From: Clostridia bacterium
Lineage (GTDB): Bacteria > Bacillota > Clostridia > Oscillospirales > Acutalibacteraceae
Assembly: GCA_017414725.1 (NCBI GenBank)
Contig: JAFQKZ010000016.1
Span: forward strand, 1 to 12,457
Direction of reading: 5' to 3'
DNA length: 12,457 nucleotides
Part shown: positions 8,309 through 12,457 of the stretch, in pieces
How positions within the stretch are numbered: position 1 is the stretch's first letter
Layout of the letters: each line of letters begins with the position of its first letter
Notes under the pieces: model-generated
Told to the model about the DNA's origin: nothing
Database searches by the model: none
Seen by the model: only the letters and a program-made list of their open reading frames with translations
Program-made: the position numbers and the translations under genes

Positions 8309-8704
8309 ATGCTGTTTTTTTCAGAGATTTTTAATATATTAACAAATTTGCCGTTTATGATTTTGCACGTGATTTCGCAAAATTCTTTTCCAAAACCGTT
8401 GTCAAAAAAAGAAGAAGAAAAATATATAAAATTATTTTTTGAAGAGAAAAATATCGAAGCTAAAAATAAATTGATTAATCATAATTTGAGATTAGTGGCG
8501 CACATAGCCAAAAAATATCACCTGAAAAACGTCGACCAAGACGATTTGATTTCTATCGGAACTATAGGGCTTATAAAATCCATAAATACTTTCAAGCCCG
8601 AAAAAAGTGTGAGAATTTCGAGCTATGCTGCTAGGTGTATCGAAAATTCTATTCTCACACTATGGATACAAAAAATATTAATTGGCATCCAGTACTTAAA
8701 ATGA
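8309..8704 (+). CDS. sigK: Sporulation sigma factor SigK, N-terminal half, interrupted as by a skin element
   Basis: Late mother-cell sigma factor. Residues 1-113 match sigma-K: a hydrophobic leader of about 20 residues (MLFFSEIFNILTNLPFMILH) resembling the pro-sigma-K propeptide, then SFPKPLSKKEEEKY, the region 2 core NLRLVAHIAKKY (59-70), DDLISIGTIGLIKSINTF (78-95), and SYAARCIEN (105-113). After Asn113 (codon 8645-8647) similarity ends; the family normally continues with Glu-Ile-Leu and a further ~120 residues including regions 3 and 4. Here 18 unrelated residues lead to TGA at 8702-8704. This is the same codon neighbourhood where skin interrupts sigK in B. subtilis and C. difficile, so programmed excision in the mother cell is likely, not simple decay. 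The reading frame up to the break is intact. ATG follows AGGTGAT. Confidence 0.88.
   Translation: MLFFSEIFNILTNLPFMILHVISQNSFPKPLSKKEEEKYIKLFFEEKNIEAKNKLINHNLRLVAHIAKKYHLKNVDQDDLISIGTIGLIKSINTFKPEKSVRISSYAARCIENSILTLWIQKILIGIQYLK
8609..8658 (+). repeat. Candidate left recombination site (skin attL) with imperfect inverted repeat
   Basis: GTGAGAATTTCGA (8609-8621) is repeated in inverse, with a few extra bases, as TCGAAAATTCTATTCTCAC (8640-8658). The arms straddle the point at 8645-8650 where sigma-K homology ends. Such symmetry is expected of a large serine recombinase site. The crossover core would lie around GAAAAT/TCT. Without the right end of the element the exact core cannot be defined. 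Confidence 0.45.
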
Positions 8705-9237
8705 GTGACAATTTGGTTATTCTCGCAAATGATAAGGGGATAACCACTACTTACTCGTTATTTTATAAGCATACCTTTCGCTTTTTTAGTCTTAAAAGTT
8801 TAGCTGAATCAGAACTTTTTAATATAAAATATCAAAATTCTACGAATATTAAAACAGTTGCTGAAAAGCTTAGATATTATAGACATAAAAACGCTTTACT
8901 TCAAAAAGATATTGCAAAATATCTTGGCATAAACGAGTGTACATACATAAACTACGAATCCGGCAAACGTGATTATTATCCGATAGACGCTTTGAAAAAA
9001 ATCTCAGAACTTTACAAAGTTGATATTTTAGAATTTATGGACGATTATAATTTATTTGTTTACCAAGAGCAAGGGAAGAAGCTAAAGGCATTAATCAAAG
9101 ATCTCAAATTAACAAAAAAATATGTAGCCGAAAAGTTAAGTGTTCACCCAAAAACAGTGTCGGCTTGGGAAAACGAGAAAGGTATAATGCCAAAAGAAAT
9201 ATATACAAAACTCTTTAAAGATAAGATTTTTGGATAG
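8701..9237 (+). CDS. Double helix-turn-helix XRE-type regulator
   Basis: DNA-binding regulator of 178 residues. A 50-residue N-terminal region without recognised motif is followed by a complete XRE/Cro-C1 HTH (about 53-116: TVAEKLRYYRHKNALLQKDIAKYLGI ... YESGKRDYYP) and a second, shorter HTH (about 125-172: KALIKDLKLTKKYVAEKLSVHPKTVSAWENEK). Proteins with this tandem layout, including the YINYE.G.RDYYPID stretch, are common on clostridial mobile elements, where they are assumed to control element genes. The start at ATG 8701 is chosen because it overlaps the sigK-fragment stop (ATGA). In-frame alternatives are ATG 8662 and GTG 8635. No good Shine-Dalgarno precedes any of them, so translation may depend on coupling to sigK. 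The gene would then be read from the sigK promoter before excision. Its TAG is one base from the ancestral end of the convergent small ORF. Confidence 0.85.
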   Translation: MSDNLVILANDKGITTTYSLFYKHTFRFFSLKSLAESELFNIKYQNSTNIKTVAEKLRYYRHKNALLQKDIAKYLGINECTYINYESGKRDYYPIDALKKISELYKVDILEFMDDYNLFVYQEQGKKLKALIKDLKLTKKYVAEKLSVHPKTVSAWENEKGIMPKEIYTKLFKDKIFG

Positions 9238-9245
9238 ATTACATT

Positions 9246-9254
9246 TTATTGTAG
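9246..9254. repeat. Target site duplication, left copy (IS256-family insertion)
   Basis: TTATTGTAG directly precedes the left inverted repeat and recurs exactly at 10704-10712. Nine bases fits the 8-9 bp duplications of the IS256 family. Confidence 0.85.
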
Positions 9255-9279
9255 AGCCTGCGAAAAAGTTTCTGTAAAA
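9255..9279 (+). repeat. Left terminal inverted repeat of the IS256-family element
   Basis: Pairs with 10678-10703 allowing a one-base gap and a few mismatches; the shared inner part is TCTGTAAAA. Confidence 0.8.
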
Positions 9280-9331
9280 AGAGAAAAAAGAACTTCTGTG
9301 GTAAAATAAAGACATAGGAGGAAATAAAATC

Positions 9332-10573
9332 ATGGCAAGAGAGAAAAAAGCGGTACACAAAGTACAAATGACAGAAGGGAAAAGACGGATTATCCGTCAA
9401 CTGTTGGAAGAATACGAGATTGAAAGTGCGAAAGACATCCACGAAGCCCTGAAAGATCTGTTAGGGGGAACGATTAAAGAGATGATGGAAGCGGAGATGG
9501 ATAACCATCTTGGTTACGGGAAATCAGAACGATCTGATAGTGATGATTACCGAAACGGCTACAAAACAAAAAGAGTCAACAGTAGTTGTGGAAGTATGGA
9601 AATACAGGTGCCACAGGACAGGAAATCTACTTTTAATCCACAGATAGTGAAAAAACATCAAAAAGATATATCAGATATTGATCAAAAGATAATTTCTATG
9701 TATGCAAAAGGAATGACTACAAGACAAATATCAGAAACTATTAAAGATATCTATGGATTTGAAACTTCTGAGGGATTCATTTCTGATGTTACTGACAAGA
9801 TTCTTCCATTGATAGAAGACTGGCAGAATCGACCATTGGATACAGTTTATCCCATACTTTACATAGATGCGATACATTATTCTGTTCGTGATAATGGGAT
9901 TATTCGCAAATTGGCAGCGTACGTAATTCTCGGTATCAATACAGAAGGTAAAAAAGAAGTTTTGTCCATTAATATCGGAGACAATGAAAGCGCAAAATAC
10001 TGGCTTTCTGTGCTGAATGAACTTAAAAATCGCGGTGTAAAAGATATCCTGATTATCTGTGCAGATGGCCTTTCCGGCATTAAAGAAGCGATTACGACTG
10101 CTTTCCCTAAAACAGAGTACCAAAGATGTATTGTACATCAAGTTAGAAACACCTTGAAATATGTCCCGGATAAAGACAAAAAAGCATTTGCAGCTGACTT
10201 AAAGACCATTTATCACGCGTCAAACGAAGAACAAGCACGAGTCGCTCTGGACCGTGTAAATGACAAATGGACACCAAAGTATCCAAATGCCATGAAACGC
10301 TGGTATGATAACTGGGATATTATTTCTCCGATATTTAAATTTTCAGCCGGTGTCAGAAAAGTTATTTATACCACAAACGCTATCGAATCTTTGAATTCAA
10401 CTTATCGTAAGTTGAATCGGCAGAGAAGCGTGTTCCCCAGTGATACCGCTCTTTTAAAAGCTTTGTATTTAGCCACTTTCGAGGCCACTAAAAAATGGAC
10501 TGTCACCATCCGAAACTGGGCTCAAGTCTTTGGCGAGCTGAGTATCATGTACGATGGCAGACTACCGGGTTAG
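9332..10573 (+). CDS. IS256-family (mutator-like) transposase
   Basis: Cut/copy-out transposase of 413 residues, normal for the family and apparently intact. The N-terminal part (1-110) is the DNA-binding region, including the family stretch EAEMDNHLGYGKSER...YRNGYKTK. The DDE catalytic triad can be placed at D179 (LYIDAIH), D245 (ICADGLSG) and E352 (TTNAIESLNSTYRK). The C...H pair of the family (C266 and H269 in CIVHQVRN) lies between the second Asp and the Glu. ATG 9332 follows a strong AGGAGG (9316-9321). The leader from the left end of the IS is 77 nt. Closest relatives would be Bacillota IS256 members. Confidence 0.95.
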   Translation: MAREKKAVHKVQMTEGKRRIIRQLLEEYEIESAKDIHEALKDLLGGTIKEMMEAEMDNHLGYGKSERSDSDDYRNGYKTKRVNSSCGSMEIQVPQDRKSTFNPQIVKKHQKDISDIDQKIISMYAKGMTTRQISETIKDIYGFETSEGFISDVTDKILPLIEDWQNRPLDTVYPILYIDAIHYSVRDNGIIRKLAAYVILGINTEGKKEVLSINIGDNESAKYWLSVLNELKNRGVKDILIICADGLSGIKEAITTAFPKTEYQRCIVHQVRNTLKYVPDKDKKAFAADLKTIYHASNEEQARVALDRVNDKWTPKYPNAMKRWYDNWDIISPIFKFSAGVRKVIYTTNAIESLNSTYRKLNRQRSVFPSDTALLKALYLATFEATKKWTVTIRNWAQVFGELSIMYDGRLPG

Positions 10574-10677
10574 ACTTTGATGTCAAGTGCTGTAGCTTGA
10601 TATGCTGACTTGTTGTTGACATGCACAGCTTCTAATATTATTCTAAAATTACTTAGTTTCTGTCATAGAAGTTCCTA

Positions 10678-10703
10678 TTTTACAGACTTTTCTTCACAAG
10701 GCC
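10678..10703 (-). repeat. Right terminal inverted repeat of the IS256-family element
   Basis: Reverse complement of the left end with one gap. It contains the present stop codon (10694-10696) of the minus-strand small ORF. Confidence 0.8.
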
Positions 10704-10870
10704 TTATTGTAGCTTTTAATAATTTCATCAAGTAATTTAATTTTTTGATTTTTGCTACATTTTAGATTTTCCACTTTATGTTTTATAGCCGAGCCGTAAA
10801 TTTTTGCGACTTTGCTACTTAATTCGTTCAGCTTTTCTTTATCCTTTGGAATGTGTAAAATTATTTTCAT
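10694..10870 (-). CDS. Small Lys-rich protein of unknown function (58 aa), 3' end altered by IS insertion
   Basis: The minus-strand frame starts at ATG 10870-10868, preceded in frame by a stop, with a GGGGGG stretch (10884-10889) 13 nt upstream as possible Shine-Dalgarno. The product begins MKIILHIPKDKEKLNELSSK and ends KIKLLDEIIKSYNKAL; it is basic, predicted largely helical, and matches no family I can name. The final AL and the stop come from the IS256-family right end. Removing the IS and one copy of the 9-bp duplication restores SYNKM-stop, a 57-residue protein ending one base from the XRE gene stop, tail to tail. So the insertion probably left it functional. It lies downstream of the minus-strand sigma-like gene and of the structured RNA. 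Confidence 0.6.
   Translation of the reverse strand: MKIILHIPKDKEKLNELSSKVAKIYGSAIKHKVENLKCSKNQKIKLLDEIIKSYNKAL
10704..10712. repeat. Target site duplication, right copy
   Basis: TTATTGTAG, identical to 9246-9254, directly after the right inverted repeat. Confidence 0.85.
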
Positions 10871-11045
10871 TAAACGGCTTCAGCCCCCCTTGTAATGTGT
10901 ACGTCTTTATTACTTTTAAAATTCATTAAACCTTAGTCCTAAATTTAGGCACACGAATTTCACGTCCTACATTCTGTTAGGCTACTTTCGTTGCCTGCGA
11001 CGGTTTATTCACGCTCGGACTACGACTAAGTAGGAGTTTCTTTAA
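10871..11045 (-). ncRNA. Candidate structured RNA (possible OMEGA/HEARO-type or leader RNA)
   Basis: Reading the minus strand, this gene-free stretch carries several matched elements. A hairpin GGCAACGAAAGTAGCC (10995-10980) is closed by a GAAA tetraloop. TCCTAC (11035-11030) pairs with GTAGGA (10970-10965), while CTTAGTC (11030-11024) pairs with GACTAAG (10938-10932); these cross, so they form a pseudoknot or two alternative folds. There is also a CCTAAATTTAGG palindrome (10949-10938) and a GGC-TGAA-GCC hairpin (10885-10876) just before the small ORF. G+C is higher than in the flanks. The 3' end abuts ATGA, the kind of flank reported for HEARO RNAs (IscB-associated guide RNAs). It might instead be a cis-regulatory leader of the small ORF, or a remnant of a TnpB-type element. 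Class not identified. Confidence 0.45.
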
Positions 11046-11167
11046 CTGTTACTAAGATTTTGATTTAATTGTCAAGGTGCTCAAAAGAATATAATTATCC
11101 CTCTACTTATTTAAAGAGTTTTTTTGGGGTACTTTTTACACCCAATTTCGTGCAAAAATTTCATATT
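11046..11167. other. Intergenic stretch between sigma-like gene and structured RNA
   Basis: No open frame of note. On the minus strand, just after the sigma-like gene stop, GGGT-GTAAAAAGT-ACCC (about 11143-11127) can form a 4-bp hairpin followed by C and a run of A, so it is not an intrinsic terminator. Transcription from the sigma-like gene could therefore continue into the structured RNA and the small ORF. Confidence 0.4.
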
Positions 11168-11566
11168 CTACTTATTAGACAAAAATATCTTTATTTTTTT
11201 TAATAATTTGGAAATTCTTTTACTAACATTTTGTTGGGCTATACTATAAATTTCTGCTATTTCACTTTGAGTTTTTTCTTCATAAAACACGTAATGAAGC
11301 AATATTTTTTCGTCTGTATTCAGCTTACAAGTGGCATTGCGTAAATCTTCATTCTCTATAAATTCTATCCATTCTATCGAATCCGTTTCAAACAACTGCT
11401 TGTCCACATCGGATATATCCGGTTTTTTATCGTACACAGCTTCTTCAATGGAAATTTCGTGTTTATATATCTTCGATTGTTTAATGTTATCTTTCAAATC
11501 CATGTTCTTTACCACTGTATAAAAGTATGCTCCTTCATTTCTTATGTTATCAGGGCGATTTCCCAT
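11168..11566 (-). CDS. Sigma-70-like (region 4) protein of mobile-element type
   Basis: 132 residues. The C-terminal third (about 82-127) is a region 4-type HTH: LNTDEKILLHYVFYEEKTQSEIAEIYSI then QQNVSKRISKLLKKIK. The N-terminal part (RPDNIRNEGAYFYTVV...) resembles small sigma-like proteins found on clostridial conjugative elements and prophages, where they are annotated as sigma-70 family factors; targets are unknown. It lacks a recognisable region 2 with the -10-reading helices, so it may act as an accessory factor and not a full sigma. ATG 11566 is chosen because GGAGG (minus, 11579-11575) lies 8 nt upstream. A longer TTG-started frame from 11590 would place the Shine-Dalgarno inside the coding sequence. 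It is not the missing half of sigma-K: orientation is opposite and the sequence differs. Confidence 0.8.
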   Translation of the reverse strand: MGNRPDNIRNEGAYFYTVVKNMDLKDNIKQSKIYKHEISIEEAVYDKKPDISDVDKQLFETDSIEWIEFIENEDLRNATCKLNTDEKILLHYVFYEEKTQSEIAEIYSIAQQNVSKRISKLLKKIKIFLSNK

Positions 11567-11577
11567 AAATATTTCCT

Positions 11578-11609
11578 CCGAATTATTCAAAATTTTTCTA
11601 ATAATTCGG
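11578..11609 (-). promoter_or_regulatory. Hairpin overlapping the ribosome binding site of the sigma-like gene
   Basis: CCGAATTATT (minus, 11609-11600) and AATAATTCGG (11587-11578) are perfect 10-nt complements with a 12-nt loop. The last two G residues of the 3' arm are the first bases of the GGAGG site, so folding would partly hide it. Could be a translational control element or, as DNA, an operator palindrome. Confidence 0.45.
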
Positions 11610-11631
11610 AACTTCTAGGGATATCTAGCGA

Positions 11632-11660
11632 AGTATAAAAACCATCGTTCCATCGTAGTA
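11632..11660 (-). promoter_or_regulatory. Possible promoter with direct-repeat operator for the sigma-like gene
   Basis: Minus strand: TATACT (11637-11632) is a fair -10 box; the hexamer 17 nt upstream is a poor -35. The spacer holds two exact copies of ACGATGG (11656-11650 and 11648-11642) at an 8-nt period, a plausible repressor site. Speculative. Confidence 0.25.
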
Positions 11661-11682
11661 CGCCCGTTTTTATAAACTAAAA

Positions 11683-11719
11683 AAACAGAGTATTACACAG
11701 AAAATGTAAAACTCTGTTT
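11683..11719 (-). terminator. Rho-independent terminator, minus strand
   Basis: AAACAGAGT (11719-11711 on the minus strand) pairs perfectly with ACTCTGTTT (11691-11683), extended inside by TTACA/TGTAA across one mismatch, with a short loop. On the minus strand a run of T follows directly; on the plus strand the T-run is poor. It would stop leftward transcription about 115 nt before the sigma-like gene, so that gene needs its own promoter. Confidence 0.65.
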
Positions 11720-12080
11720 GTAAAATATAGGTATTAAAACACCATGCACAAAAATCTGATTTGTAAAGAGTATCTATGTATATGTACCGGATTTAACTTC
11801 TTTTATTGCAAAGTACTGTTTATTAAGACATATTTTCTTCAAAACCCCTTTAATGCGTGGTTAATACTTATATTTCCCATAGGTTACACACTTCCTTTGA
11901 TTATTTTTTGATATAATTTGATAGCTAACTTATTTTTTTGATGAATTTTAAGCTACATAGTTTTATTTTAGAATATTAACACTGTGCTTTTTTGTCGTAG
12001 TATGACCCGAGTTTTTGGGCAAGTTTTATCATAATTTGTAAATTCTTGAAATATTAACAATTAAAATGTAAAAATAAAAA
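11720..12080. other. A+T-rich region without a convincing gene
   Basis: No frame longer than a few dozen codons on either strand. On the minus strand there are two tiny frames without support: MGNISINHALKGF-stop, preceded by AAAGGAAG, and an 18-codon frame at 12032-11976. The region sits between two minus-strand terminators, which suggests a small transcript or a decayed minus-strand gene. Confidence 0.4.
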
Positions 12081-12100
12081 CCTTGCTTTCCCTAGCAAGG
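12081..12100 (-). terminator. Rho-independent terminator, minus strand
   Basis: CCTTGCT (12100-12094 on the minus strand in complementary sense) and AGCAAGG form a perfect 7-bp stem with a 6-nt loop, followed on the minus strand by TTTTTATTTTT. It points leftwards, so the transcript it ends comes from beyond 12100, where the IS1-family element now sits. Confidence 0.7.
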
Positions 12101-12107
12101 ATTATAT

Positions 12108-12457
12108 GGTTCAAAAAAATAGGTTATGTACTAGAAGGTTTGAGAAACAAAAAGGAGAGAGATAAGATAGGAAAAGAGGGTGATAAGTGATGGTGATGGC
12201 CAAAATAAAATGCATACATTGCGAAAGCGAAGAAGTAGTGAAAAACGGAAAGAGAGCAACGGGAATACAAAGCTTAAAATGCAAGAACTGTGGGAGATGT
12301 TTTCAAGAAAGCTACTTAAATAATGGAACAAAACCGGAAACTAAAAGAATGATAATAAGTATGTCAGTAAATGGAAGCGGGATAAGAGATATATCTCGGG
12401 TCTTAAAAATAAGCAAAGACACAGTGATGAAAACTTTAAAAAAACGGAAAAGAAGCT
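12108..12457 (+). mobile_element. IS1-family insertion sequence, left part only
   Basis: Inferred from the insA-like gene at 12190. The left end probably lies near GGTT at 12108 or GGTTATG at 12122, since IS1-family ends usually begin with GG, but the right inverted repeat and the target duplication are outside the window, so the boundary is a guess. Confidence 0.55.
12190..12457 (+). CDS. IS1-family InsA-like protein, 3'-truncated by the window edge
   Basis: 89 codons visible and still open at the end. A CxxC...CxxC zinc finger (IKCIHCESEEVVKNGKR...LKCKNCGRCF) is followed by the InsA-type HTH (KRMIISMSVNGSGIRDISRVL...TVMKTLKK), which matches the layout of E. coli IS1 InsA: zinc finger, then HTH. 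In IS1, InsA binds the ends and represses, and frameshifting onto insB makes the transposase; some IS1 relatives instead carry one long frame, which cannot be told here. ATG 12190 is 9 nt after GAGGG; an ATG two codons later (12196) is also possible. Confidence 0.85.
   Translation, partial: MVMAKIKCIHCESEEVVKNGKRATGIQSLKCKNCGRCFQESYLNNGTKPETKRMIISMSVNGSGIRDISRVLKISKDTVMKTLKKRKRS

Larger units (their letters stand above)
9255..10703 (+). mobile_element. IS256-family insertion sequence, complete
   Basis: A 1449-bp element bounded by imperfect terminal inverted repeats: left 9255-9279, starting AGCCTGCGAAAAAGT, and right 10678-10703, whose reverse complement starts GGCCTTGTGAAGAAAAGT. Both run into TCTGTAAAA. 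The single transposase gene fills nearly all of it, and the flanks carry a perfect 9-bp duplication TTATTGTAG. Intact gene plus perfect duplication indicate a fairly recent insertion. It landed inside the last codons of the minus-strand small ORF now ending at 10694. Base composition is visibly less A+T-rich than its surroundings. Confidence 0.92.

Noticed and set aside
8635..8700. GTG 8635 or ATG 8662 as the start of the XRE gene
   Set aside because: Neither has a Shine-Dalgarno, and both would place coding sequence over the sigK end and the candidate recombination site; ATG 8701 with the ATGA overlap is simpler, though not proven.
9731..10141. Minus-strand open frame of 136 codons inside the IS256-family transposase
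   Set aside because: Antisense to a clear transposase with intact DDE residues; composition is that of a shadow frame.
11168..11566. The idea that the minus-strand sigma-like gene is the missing half of sigK, inverted
   Set aside because: It has its own start and ribosome binding site, a different N-terminal region, and a region 4 unlike sigma-K; orientation would also prevent restoration by simple excision.
12131..12331. Minus-strand open frame of 66 codons
   Set aside because: Antisense to the insA-like gene, which has a convincing zinc finger, HTH and ribosome binding site.
1..12457. CRISPR array, tRNA or rRNA genes
   Set aside because: No regularly spaced repeats and no recognisable tRNA or rRNA sequence were seen on either strand.

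Overview
The window looks like chromosome of a low-GC, endospore-forming member of the Bacillota, most likely a clostridial lineage. The reasons are a strongly A+T-rich composition, AGGAGG/AGGTGAT-type ribosome binding sites, several TTG/GTG or odd start codons, a single-chain dimeric-type glycyl-tRNA synthetase, and the N-terminal half of the sporulation sigma factor sigma-K.

Left part (1-8230): ordinary chromosomal genes, all on the + strand and tightly packed. In order: the 3' part of a YbhN/LPG-synthase-type membrane protein; glycyl-tRNA synthetase (glyQS); a cysteine desulfurase and its IscU/NifU-type Fe-S scaffold, which form an Fe-S assembly pair; a short ComEA-like helix-hairpin-helix protein with a non-ATG start; a complete zinc/manganese ABC importer (lipoprotein, ATPase, permease; the last two overlap by 10 nt); and a RodA/FtsW/SpoVE-type SEDS glycosyltransferase.

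Middle (8246-8704): a possible sigma-E promoter and the N-terminal half of sigK, with a hydrophobic pro-sequence. Homology to sigma-K stops abruptly after Cys-Ile-Glu-Asn (residues 110-113). By my recollection of the family this is where the skin prophage-like element interrupts sigK in Bacillus subtilis and Clostridioides difficile. I infer that everything from about 8648 to the end of the window lies inside a skin-like element. Its recombinase gene and the second half of sigK would be beyond the right edge.

Right part (8701-12457), the inferred element cargo: a double-HTH XRE-type regulator whose ATG overlaps the stop of the sigK fragment (ATGA); an IS256-family insertion sequence with inverted repeats and a 9-bp target duplication; a 58-codon minus-strand ORF whose last codons were replaced by that IS; a minus-strand stretch that looks like a structured RNA (GAAA tetraloop hairpin, possible pseudoknot) ending directly before that ORF's ATGA; a small minus-strand sigma-70-like protein of the kind carried by mobile elements, with a hairpin touching its ribosome binding site; about 500 bp without a convincing gene but with two minus-strand terminators; and the start of an IS1-family insA cut by the window edge.

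The most interesting points are the split sigK with a candidate recombination site, the structured RNA placed against an ATGA, and the small regulatory genes at the inferred left end of the element.
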